Shown one piece after another: positions 36,199 to 45,145 of a stretch of 64,000 bases of DNA. Where the stretch lies: the NCBI GenBank assembly GCA_021399435.1, contig JAJTUP010000010.1:1178001-1242000 (forward strand), in the 5' to 3' direction. The position numbers and the translations under genes were made by a program. Within the stretch, counting starts at the first letter, position 1. Every line of letters starts with the position of its first letter. This DNA comes from Diaporthe sp. PMI_573 (Eukaryota; Ascomycota; Sordariomycetes; Diaporthales; Diaporthaceae). The notes beneath the pieces are model-generated. The model made no database searches and was not told where the DNA came from. It saw only the letters and a program-made list of their open reading frames with translations.

Positions 36199-37977
36199 AT
36201 GACCGAAGTGTCATCCACCCGCCTGTACCTGGGCAACCTGCCGCGCAATGGTAAGCGCCCCATCACAACAGCCTCGCCCTTTGCGCCTCGACCTGTCTGC
36301 TCCCGCGCCGCGCCCTCCCGCTTCCGTCCCGCACTCTAACCTCGTCTGTAGCGACCAAGGCCGATGTTGAGGCCCACTTCGCGTCCCATGGCACCGGCGA
36401 CATCACCGAAATCAAGCTCATGAACGGCTTCGGTTTCATCGAGTACAAAGATGCCATGGACGCCCGCGATGTCGTCCCAGGTAAGTCGCCAGACCACACT
36501 CCTACCTCCTCAGCAAACATGCTCTCATGTCACCCTGCCCCCGCCCCCCGCCGTGCTCTTCGGCGGCACTCTCGCTTTCGGCCCGGCAACTGGCTAACCT
36601 TCATGTCCTTGACAGCTTTCCGTACGTCGCGACCTTATCCGTGGACTCCAGCAACCACCACCGTGACCCATCCCGCTTGAACCTGGCTAATACTATCTGC
36701 AACAAGATGGATCCACCTTCATGGGCGAGCGCCTGACCGTCCAATTCGCCCGAGGTTCGCGTCACCGTGAGAATGGCGGCCCCGGCGGCCCTGGCGGATT
36801 TGCCAGTAACGAGCGCGCGCCCCCTCGCCCCCGTCGCACTCCTCACAGGATGCAAATTAGTGGTCTCCCCACCGATACCAGTTGGCAGGTCTGTTCTTCC
36901 TCCTATTCCTTGCTGCCGGATTCATGGATGCCCGTCGCAGCAGCCATCTTTGTCTCTGGATAGGTGGCCAGCTTTTGTGGGATTCGATTGTACTGCGCTC
37001 TCCCCTCCACGACGACTTGCTCCCCCCTCAGGACGACTGCAGTGCGTCTTCCTCCGGTGGACTGGGAGTTCCTGGCGTGTTTGATATCTGGACTGTTTGG
37101 AGTGACGTGATTGCGAGGATTTTCCCCTCCCTGCTGGACTTCAACCTCAGACGCTCTTGGATGGTCCTGGAATTTCACTTTGCTTGCCCAAGCCTGTGCC
37201 TGGGGATCGGCCGCTTCAGACAGCCCCCCGTGCTCGAACCTGGACTTCAACTTACGTGGATTCTCTGGACGCAGGACCTGAAAGATTTCGCCCGTCAATC
37301 TGGCTGTGATGTCGTCTACTCGGAGACCGGTCGCAACTCCAATGGCGAAGGGTGAGTACCCCTGCGCCTGCCCGCCTCGTCCGTCTCAAATTCTAACTTG
37401 TGCCTGTCTGCAACAATAGCTTCGTGGAATTTGAGACCGCTGCAGACCTCAAGAAGGCTGTCGAGGCGCTTGATGGACGCGAGTTTAAGGACCAGCGCGT
37501 AACCTGTGTCGCGAACGTAGGTGACCCCAGCATGCAATCATCCTCTGCCTCTCTCCCCTCGCCGTTGCTGATCTCGTATAGACCCAGCCTGACCTCCCGC
37601 CACGAGACGGCCGCGGTCGATCCCGCTCACCAGGTGCCCGTCGTCCGTACCCTCCACGGGAAGAGTTCATGGACCGTCGTGGCCCCCCTGGCGGTTGGAG
37701 TCCCCGCCGCGACTACCGCGACAGAAGCCCTCCTCGTCGCGACTACTACGAAGACCGTGCGAGATACCGCATGGATGATTACCCGCCGCCTCGCCGTGGC
37801 CCCATGGATGATTACCCCCCTCCTCGGCGCGGTCGCATGGATGATTATCCGCCTCCCCGTCGCGGTCCTGTCGATGACTACCCTCCTCCTCCGAGAGACT
37901 TTCCTCCTCGAGAAGCCGGGTACCCCAGGGAAAGCGGATACTACCCTCCGCGCGATTACGACCGCCGTTACTGGTAA
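36199..37977 (+). CDS. SR-type pre-mRNA splicing factor (RRM + pseudo-RRM + Arg/Ser/Tyr-rich tail)
   Basis: Seven exons: 36199-36250, 36352-36480, 36616-36621, 36707-36888, 37275-37351, 37420-37516 and 37582-37977, giving 312 residues. Exon 3 is only 6 nt (CTTTCC); including it yields VVPAFHGSTFMGERL, which has the same spacing as fission yeast Srp2. RRM1 (about 8-80) has RNP2 LYLGNL and RNP1 NGFGFIEY. A Gly/Arg linker follows. The second RRM carries the invariant SWQDLKD of SR-protein pseudo-RRMs at about 122-128, split by a 386-bp intron. The tail has RSRSP, RSPPRRD and 11-residue repeats of the form MDDYPPPRRGP. SR proteins bind exonic enhancers and recruit the spliceosome, and often regulate their own splicing. 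The nearest relatives are S. pombe Srp2 and metazoan SRSF1-type proteins. Confidence 0.93.
36616..36621 (+). other. 6-nt micro-exon of the SR protein gene
   Basis: CTTTCC lies between acceptor TTGACAG and donor GTACGT. It completes codons GCT TTC C, adding Ala-Phe and changing the junction codon. Skipping it leaves the frame intact but removes two residues from a conserved RRM1 segment. Confidence 0.75.
36889..37274 (+). other. Long (386 bp) intron within the SWQ/DLKD motif
   Basis: GTCTGT donor after codon CAG and GGACGCAG acceptor before GAC. Other introns of this gene are 65-135 bp. Retention would add 25 codons and reach a stop at about 36961-36963, leaving RRM1 alone. Confidence 0.75.
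37771..37902 (+). repeat. 33-bp coding tandem repeat, four copies
   Basis: Units start at 37771, 37804, 37837 and 37870 and encode MDDYPPPRRGP, MDDYPPPRRGR, MDDYPPPRRGP and VDDYPPPPRDF in the tail of the SR protein. Third-position differences between units suggest selection on the peptide. Confidence 0.9.
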
Positions 37978-39878
37978 CTTGCCGTTCCAATCCTTGAACC
38001 CGCGCGGGCCTTGACCTGATTAATAGATGCGCACGATTTTCACGTACTCTTAACGAACAAGGGAAAGGCAGGGTGATGATGGGAAAGGAATTTTCTTTGG
38101 TGGGGGATCAGGACCTTTTGAGTAACCTGGTTGGGTTTCAGATTGCATGCTTCTGACCCTCTTTGCGCGTCCGAGTCACCGAGGTCTGGCTCAAGCTCTG
38201 CTTCTGGATGATATGGACGGCTTTACGAGCCGGGGCGCATGTATCAGACTGGCTGATGTTGGGCGCCCTAGGGTAATTGAGTACCGGGACGTTGGGGCCC
38301 TTGGCTGCCTGGGCCGCCAAAGTCGGCGGCCTGGTCTGGTGGTGAGCTTGGGAGTGTTTGCTATCTCCCGCCTGTCGAGATTTGCTTGCTTCCGTTTCGT
38401 TTCGATGCCTGGGGGTACAAAAAAAGCACGGGTGCGGAACATGAGGCAATTCGTGGGCGGGCCGAACATCAAGAGGGTGGCGTTTCCGTTTATTTTTGGA
38501 CTCTTGGAATGTTCACGCGAGACGAGGCCAGGATTGAAGTCTCCGGAGGTTGTACGTTAGGGTGTCACGATATTTTCTTCCTGCCTTTGTGGCTTAACAT
38601 AAATTGACGGTTTTTTGAGAACCCCGACACCTGGAGCGTGTCTCTTTAGTCCTGTTTGTTTGCGTGTCCTTTTTGTCACATGTGGGTAAGGCTCTAACAT
38701 TTCATGGCATGTTGCTTTCGCTAAGCCACCTGGAGGCTAATAAATACCAGATCTATGAAGGATCGCACGGCCCCTATGTGATATCTGTGGCCAACCAATC
38801 CCTCTTACACGAACCATTGTAGCAAACTGAGGACTTATACTTCCCAGAACACCATAGAAGGCCGAATTTCTTGGACGGGATGGAACAGTACCAGCGGGAT
38901 GTGAGGTTAGGAAGCCGTATATGTTCCGCTCTTTCTTCACCAACCGCTCCTTCTCAAACCAGCCATCTACACACAGCTCCTTCTACTTCAAGCCGCACAA
39001 ATACCCATGAACAGCTTATTCTTTTGAGCAGCTCACTGTAAGTGAACTGCTCAGCAACTACTTGTTACTCATGAAGCAGTTTGTCCACTATTTATGCACA
39101 GCTTATTACCGTAAGTAGAACATATGTGGCTTAGAGTAGGCGCAGAGACAGCTTACGAGAACACGTATGCGATGGTGCTGAACAGTGGCAGAGGTAGTTG
39201 CGTGCTGCCCTAGCCTGTCTAGTTTATCAAGTCAGGCACACCTCGGCTTTGTCAGGACCATAAACACTCAGCAAAAGTTGACTTGGAAACCAAATGTAGA
39301 GGAATATTTGGCTATTAGTGCACACTGGATGCTGATCCATAATGTGTTTAGTTTCCTGATGGTCTGGAGACAGGGACACGTTCCGCTGCCTCGTGACTCC
39401 CATGTCTGAGACAGCATTATGAGCAAGGCCACCATGCATTGCAAGAACATTGGAAATTTCTGAGGATCAAAGATGAATCCCGGTGATAGTTCTATCAGGT
39501 TGAGTCTGTATAGCGTCACTTGATAGCGTGTATTTAGTCGCGGCGCTTTGGTCTAGTCTCCTTGTGGTTGATGAGGACCTGGATGGGACGCAGAAAGGTT
39601 CCCTGGCTCACCCAAAATATGTTGATATGGTGAATTCTAGTAGTGCACGCCTAGGCGTATAGCGAGCGACGGTGCCATCTCAAAAATTGTCCAGGACGGG
39701 GCCGCTGAACTAGGAGTCCTTGGATGAGAATTGCCAAAAATGAAATTGCAAGTAAATAGGACATAAAAGTTCGAAGTCACTTTTATAACTGACAGTTCTG
39801 ATTGCTGTTACTACCAACCCATATTTCCTTGTACTGTGACATCTCAAGCCATTTCATTGAAACGACTGCAACGCAAGT
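37978..39878. other. Intergenic region, AT-richer
   Basis: 1.9 kb with no recognised gene. Contains an imperfect inverted repeat at 39025-39053 and short direct repeats of ACAGCTTA (near 39011, 39099 and 39149). Confidence 0.5.
39025..39053. repeat. Inverted repeat, 13-bp arms, 3-nt spacer, one mismatch
   Basis: TGAGCAGCTCACT and AGTGAACTGCTCA flank GTA. The single mismatch corresponds to one transition. Confidence 0.85.
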
Positions 39879-41615
39879 ATGAGCCCACACAGTCAACGAC
39901 GGGACGACAGCCCAAAGGCAATCCCAGAACCCGAATCTGTCCAGGGCAGACATACAGAACCGGCCGGCCAGAGCTGCCCAAAACGATCCTACTGCGGCAA
40001 AGACTGGCGCCCAGCCCTCGATATGAAAATGAAAGACCTGTTGTACAGCTTCGGGGCATCGCTAGACCCGAGGAGCAATTCGAACGTCGTGAAGATGGGA
40101 GAAGCCTACCATGAGTGCGCTATAGATTCCCAAGATGCGCACAACACAGCCCGGATCGGAGAGGGTTATTGTATGAAGGCAATGCTCCCAGGTGCCGACT
40201 TCGATGCTTCTCCCATCGAGGAAGCTCGGAAGCAACGATTAGAAACACTTGAAAGCAGCATCATGGGCGGCGAGAAACTCGAATCCGTTTCCCAAAAGGA
40301 GAACAAGAACAGCGCTCGGACGGTGGATAAATCAGGAGAAAAATGTCTAGATGAGCTCCTTCGTCTGCGCAACTATGGCGCGCCTTGCCGGGAAAGGAAT
40401 CAGCAGGCCATTGAAATTGTCAAGTCAGATGAGCAACCGAGGCCAGTAGCGAAGCCATTCACTTATGACGAGATGGTCCTCGACAGCCCGAGTCCAGACA
40501 GCCCGAAGCCAGACAGCCTTCACAAAATAGTATGGGCTGTGTTGAGAAAAGGCTCACCTTGTCCGGATGGCTTGAGTGGCTATGAAGCTGACGACTCTGA
40601 CGCCCCAACTGTGACATCTGCAACCAATGCAGCCGTTTGGAGATCTGAGAGCAAGTACGATAGCTCTCCGGAGGAAGAACGACAACAAGAAGAAAACAGA
40701 GCTAGAAGGTTGTCAACAAATTCCGTCGGCTCGCTTACTAATGTGGAGCAATGGGTGGAAGCCGATATTCCCGAATCATCAGAGCCCCCATGGCGGAGAG
40801 ACAGTGGGCTGGGAGGATTGGAAGGGATAAAGTCAGGATTGGCCGATGAATATGAAGACGAAGGCGAAGAAGCAAAACTCGCAGAACCAAGTCTGAAGAA
40901 GTCTGTATCGAGGTTGCTCGACTCTTTCCCTCTCTCGGACGGGAGACGGGGCCAAGCTATCAAGAACCACACCCCTGTACAGGAGACAGCCCAAGGGCAT
41001 CTTGAGCATGAAAAGCCCCGGCTCAAGTCCATGCTGCGGAAGGCGACGCGACATAGCAGAGGTCCAACAAGTGCGGAAAAGGGCAAGTCACCGGCGAAAT
41101 GTGAATGCCCCAAGTGCCAACCACAAGGGTACAAACGCGTGCGCTTCGACTCCAGCGCAATGGAAAAGGCCGAGGATGGGCCAGGGCTGAGCCATGAAGG
41201 ATATGTGAAGAGGATGAGCGAGAACAGGAGGAGGATGGAGGCAGACCCAAGGGGCGAGGGCTGCAGCTCGTGGGCGAGGGCTGGTCCCGCCGGGCTGGTC
41301 GGGCTGGGCACGTTCACAAACCCGAGGCCGGCGCCCCGTGTGCCTGTGCCTGTGCGGAGGCAGGAAAGCTTCACGGTCTTCAGCAGTAAGCGCTGTCCGA
41401 AAAGCAGAGTCAACAGGAGCGATGTTGGCGAGCCCGTGGGGCAGAACAAGTACATGAACCCCGGGGACAGATACAGTGTCTTCCCACCGGCTCACGAGTT
41501 TCCTAGTCCCTGTGGTCCAGCTGCAGGTGAAACAGCTGAAGTGACGCCCCAGAGGACGGATCGAAGTGGTCGTCGGCAGGCCTTGCTGAAATGGGCGCAA
41601 CGGTTGAAGTGGTGA
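39879..41615 (+). CDS. Hydrophilic protein of unknown function with a PP1-docking-like RVxF motif
   Basis: A single exon of 578 residues, ATG at 39879. The protein is charged and Ser/Pro/Glu-rich, without a signal peptide or membrane helix, and is probably largely disordered. Recognisable short pieces are a possible phosphodegron-like run of SPSPDSPKPDS near 205-215, WRRDSGLGGLE, a CECPKCQPQGY segment with closely spaced cysteines near 408-418, and directly after it KRVRFDSS, which fits the RVxF docking consensus for protein phosphatase 1. The C-terminal part is Pro/Arg-rich (RPAPRVPVPVRRQ). I do not recognise a family and cannot assign a role. It lies 231 bp upstream of the glutathione transferase gene in the same orientation. 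Confidence 0.7.
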   Translation: MSPHSQRRDDSPKAIPEPESVQGRHTEPAGQSCPKRSYCGKDWRPALDMKMKDLLYSFGASLDPRSNSNVVKMGEAYHECAIDSQDAHNTARIGEGYCMKAMLPGADFDASPIEEARKQRLETLESSIMGGEKLESVSQKENKNSARTVDKSGEKCLDELLRLRNYGAPCRERNQQAIEIVKSDEQPRPVAKPFTYDEMVLDSPSPDSPKPDSLHKIVWAVLRKGSPCPDGLSGYEADDSDAPTVTSATNAAVWRSESKYDSSPEEERQQEENRARRLSTNSVGSLTNVEQWVEADIPESSEPPWRRDSGLGGLEGIKSGLADEYEDEGEEAKLAEPSLKKSVSRLLDSFPLSDGRRGQAIKNHTPVQETAQGHLEHEKPRLKSMLRKATRHSRGPTSAEKGKSPAKCECPKCQPQGYKRVRFDSSAMEKAEDGPGLSHEGYVKRMSENRRRMEADPRGEGCSSWARAGPAGLVGLGTFTNPRPAPRVPVPVRRQESFTVFSSKRCPKSRVNRSDVGEPVGQNKYMNPGDRYSVFPPAHEFPSPCGPAAGETAEVTPQRTDRSGRRQALLKWAQRLKW

Positions 41616-41846
41616 AGAGAGGTGGTTACAAACCTTGCTGAATAATTCGGCACGCGACATGGGCGGAGCCTGACAGCCTTTGCTTTGAAAGCATCGCGCA
41701 TTCCCCCTCATGCGCAATGCACCCCGGGCGGACAGTCTAATAGGCAGGATGGCACGTACCTAGGTAGACTACCTAGGTTTAGGTAGCTTCCTACATACAA
41801 TTGCGTTCTGTGCCTGTGCTTCCCCAACCTCCAAGTGCCAGACAGT
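41616..41846 (+). promoter_or_regulatory. Short intergenic region with CCTAGGT palindromes
   Basis: 231 bp between tandem genes. 41756-41795 contains two copies of ACCTAGGT followed by TTAGGTAG, a short palindromic motif also present near 35090. Confidence 0.6.
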
Positions 41847-42914
41847 ATGAGCTCCATAAGCATAAGAAGAGGGGCTCTCTCCCTCTTGCACGCCCCGTCG
41901 CCCGCCCCGTTGCCTGCCCACCGAGTCCATATCCGTCGGACACTCACCTCCCTTGCCTCCCAGTCTCAAGCCTCCCCTTCTCAGGGCATTCCAAGACGGG
42001 CTCAACTAGTCTCCACTACTGTCACCACCAACACGGGCTCTCGGCCATATAGCAGCAGCAAGGCACAGGTCAGCACCGACGACATGGCAGACAAGCCTGA
42101 GCCCACCGGGACCATTGCCAAGGATGGCATCGAGCTCTTCACGGCCGGAACCCCCAACGGGTTCAAGGCCAGCATCGTCCTCGAGGAGCTCAAGGAAGCC
42201 TACGGCGACAAGGCCCCCAAGTATGTGTGGCAGGCCATCAACATCATGAAGAACACCCAGAAGCAGGAGTGGTACACCAACATCTGCCCCAACGGCCGCA
42301 TCCCCGCCATCGTCGACCACGACCGCGCCGACTTTGCCGTCTTCGAGGGCCTGCCCATCCTCACCTACCTGACAAAGCACTACGACCCGGACAACAAGAT
42401 CAGCTTCGCCTACGACTCGGACGACTACTCGGTCGCCGAGCAGTGGATGGCCTGGCAGCACGGTGGTGTCGGCCCAATGCAGGGCCAGACCGGCCACTTT
42501 GTGCGCTTCGCCAAGGAGAAGATCCCCTACGCCATCCAGCGCTACGTCGGCGAGTCGGAGCGCCTGTACGGCATCCTGGACGCCCGCCTCAGGGACCGCG
42601 ACTTCGTGGCCGGCCCAGGAAAGGGCAGCTTCTCCATCGCCGACATCTCGCTCCTGGGCTGGGCCAACGCAACCGCCCTCGGCGGCATCGACCTCGAGGG
42701 CCTGTTCCCCAACGTCGCCGCCTGGCTTGACCGCTGTCTGGAGCGCCCCGGCGTGAAGAGGGGCTTCGCCATCCCCGCCGATTCTCCATTCGCGAACAAG
42801 GCCGTCGCCCAGAAGATCAAGGACGACCCTGAGTTCAAGCAGAAGGTAGAGGAGACCAAGAAACTCATTGATGATGCCAAGGCACAGTATGGCTACAAGT
42901 ACGCATCTCCTTAA
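41847..42914 (+). CDS. Ure2p-like glutathione S-transferase with mitochondrial-type presequence
   Basis: A single exon of 355 residues from ATG 41847. Residues 1-79 are rich in Arg, Ser, Ala and Thr with almost no acidic residues before STDD (ISIRRGALSLLHAPSP, IRRTLTSLASQSQ), as in a matrix-targeting presequence. The enzyme core starts at a second in-frame ATG, 42084 (MADKPEPTGTIAKDGIEL). It has the thioredoxin-fold N-domain of Ure2-type transferases (FTAGTPNGFKASIVLEEL, ICPNGRIPAIVDHD, FEGLPILTYL) and the all-helical C-domain (YSVAEQWMAWQHGGVGPMQGQ, GSFSIADISLLGW). It should conjugate glutathione to electrophiles or reduce peroxides; the usual catalytic residue lies in the TPNG/TAGTPN loop. 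The two starts could give mitochondrial and cytosolic forms. Confidence 0.93.
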   Translation: MSSISIRRGALSLLHAPSPAPLPAHRVHIRRTLTSLASQSQASPSQGIPRRAQLVSTTVTTNTGSRPYSSSKAQVSTDDMADKPEPTGTIAKDGIELFTAGTPNGFKASIVLEELKEAYGDKAPKYVWQAINIMKNTQKQEWYTNICPNGRIPAIVDHDRADFAVFEGLPILTYLTKHYDPDNKISFAYDSDDYSVAEQWMAWQHGGVGPMQGQTGHFVRFAKEKIPYAIQRYVGESERLYGILDARLRDRDFVAGPGKGSFSIADISLLGWANATALGGIDLEGLFPNVAAWLDRCLERPGVKRGFAIPADSPFANKAVAQKIKDDPEFKQKVEETKKLIDDAKAQYGYKYASP

Positions 42915-43808
42915 GAGATGTGTATGCAGTTATAGGTGGGGGGTCAGGTGAGCGAGAATCCCCTACTAGTACTGACATTTAAAGGGAAATACATCACAGC
43001 TCTATAAGCCAGGATAGAAATGCTGTTGATTTGTCTTCACCCATGTCCAACAATACATGTAGCCAGTTCAATGCACACAATTGAAATACTCCATCTTGTC
43101 TTTGATGCTGCGCTACTCGGGTATTGTGAGGCTAAAGCCTGTGTGAACAAAGGTCGTAGCAGGGCGTGAATATGTGGTACTGCTATGCTTGGTAATGAAG
43201 CATTGGCTTGCTTCCAATCGGGTCTTTCTGGGCGAGCCGAGCACTTGGGTGTGGCAGCCCCCTACGGCCCCATTTGACAGCGTCATTGAAGTGCATGCAA
43301 AAAAGTCAATTCGTGTGTGAGTGCGAGCTGCTCGGATCCCTACAGCATGTCATCCAGTACCCACATTGGGTGCAGTACCCGCCTAGACTGTCAGTCACGG
43401 GTGGATCTCCCGAGCGGTCGGATTTAGTGGAGTTTGTGAAGAAAGCACAGCCGAACCAGACCGGAGTATGAATCTATCCAGATGAGAAGGAGCTCATAAG
43501 ACCTCAGCCAGGCTCCTGAGGTCTCGGCAGCCAGGCACTCCACGGGGTTGACGACAATTCGTGGCTGGCTGTCGTCCTTTCGGAGTTAGGGTTTCTTTCC
43601 CTCTCTGCAAAGCCCGATTTGCGTCACCCACACATCCGTACTGCCCAGGTCAGATGCCTTGAGACAGGACATGCAACCAATCAACCCTCTTGTCCAGAAT
43701 ATCACATAAGAGTACTCATTCCTCATGCCTCGCCCTTTTAACCTGCCTCCACGGGCACGCCTCAAGCCTCTTGGTTCTGTGGCATTCTTCTTCACCAAGA
43801 ACACCACC
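42915..43808. other. Tandem intergenic region
   Basis: About 0.9 kb between the glutathione transferase and the NAPE-PLD-type gene. Contains an inverted repeat at 43499-43524 and a CAGTACCC direct repeat near 43355-43380. No gene recognised. The alternative upstream start of the next gene lies inside it, at 43725. Confidence 0.5.
43499..43524. repeat. Inverted repeat, 9-bp arms, 8-nt spacer
   Basis: AGACCTCAG and CTGAGGTCT flank CCAGGCTC. Confidence 0.85.
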
Positions 43809-45145
43809 ATGTCTTACTCGATATCCGTCAACCAGCCCTCCCTCGGCGATGCTCCCGAGGGTGCAAAGTCCAAGCCTCACCATGTCAAAAACAGCGACGG
43901 CACCACAAGCCGGTTCCAAAATCCTCATCCCTCATTCAAGGCTGCCTTCCAGCCGTGGCAATTTCCCATCAAGGCCATCATGTGAGTCAGCCCGTGAATT
44001 GAGAATCCTGCAGCTGGAGTACCTCATTGGAGCACTCCGAGGAGAAACCAGCACATGGTTCTGTGGCCCTATAAATCCCATGAGCCGATTTTCAGAGCCG
44101 GGAAGGGGAAAGAAAAGAAAGCACTTGTTGACGTCTCACATTCAGGGGCCAATTCGACGGCACCATGAGAATGCCAGCCCCAAAGGGCGAGACGGTCCCC
44201 ATCCGGGCGCCCACGTTCCTGGACTCGCGCCAGGGCTCTCAGGACCTGCGGACCACCTGGCTGGGCCACGCGTGCCACTACGTCGAGTTCCCGTCCGGGC
44301 TGCGAGTCCTCTTCGATCCGGTCATGGAGGACCGGTGCTCGCCCTTCACCTTCGCGGGCCCCCAGCGGTACACCCGCCATGCTTGCGGCATCGCCGACCT
44401 GCCCTTCCTGGATGCCGTGGTCATCTCCCACAGCCACTACGACCACCTCTCGCTGCCGACAGTTCAGGAGGTGAAAGCCTGCTTCCCCGAGGCGCACTTT
44501 TTTGTCGGCCTTGGTCTGGCGAGTTGGCTACGTGACTCGGGCATCAAGAACGTAACGGAGATGGACTGGTGGGAGGACGCCGAGGTCACGATCAAGCCGG
44601 ACAACGACACAGGCGCCGGCGGCGGAGGAACCACGGCGACGGTATCCTGCCTCCCCGCGCAGCACGGCTCGGCCCGCTCACCATTCGACCACGAGAAGAC
44701 GCTGTGGTGCTCGTGGGCGGTGAAGTCAGCAGCCAAGTCGGTCTATTTCGCAGGCGACACGGGCTACCGCTCTGTTCCGGCGACCATCAAGGACGAGGAT
44801 GCAACGCACGAGTACGACGAGCAACTCGCCGACCTGCCGACGAACCCGGACTTCAAAGAGATCGGCTCCCTGCGCGGGCCATTCGACCTCGGCCTGATCC
44901 CCATCGGGGCGTACCGCCCGCGCCTCCTCTTCTCGCCGCTGCACGCAAGCCCCTCCGATGCCGTCGAGATCTTCCGCGACACGGCGTGTAAGGCCGCGCT
45001 GGCTATCCACTGGGGTACCTGGGCCCTGACCTCGGAGCCCGTGATGGAGCCGCCCCAGCGGCTGAAGGCGGCGCTCAGGTTCAGGGGTCTCCCGGAGGAG
45101 GGGGTCTTTGATATCTGTGATATCGGGGAGACGCGTGTGTTCTGA
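43809..45145 (+). CDS. NAPE-PLD-type metallo-beta-lactamase-fold phospholipase D
   Basis: Two exons, 43809-43981 and 44146-45145, give 390 residues. The 164-bp intron (GTGAGT...ATTCAG) is phase 2. The ATG at 43809 has a strong context (CACCATG), but an in-frame ATG at 43725 would add 28 residues (MPRPFNLPPRARLKP...), basic and acid-free. The fold signature is SHSHYDHLSLPT, the zinc-binding HxHxDH of the metallo-beta-lactamase family, preceded by TWLGHACHYVEF and followed by CLPAQHGSAR, YFAGDTGYR and IHWGTWALTSEP. This is the order found in N-acyl-phosphatidylethanolamine phospholipase D, which releases N-acylethanolamines from membrane lipid; yeast Fmp30 is the fungal mitochondrial member. 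Family assignment is firm; exact substrate and location are inferred. Confidence 0.92.
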
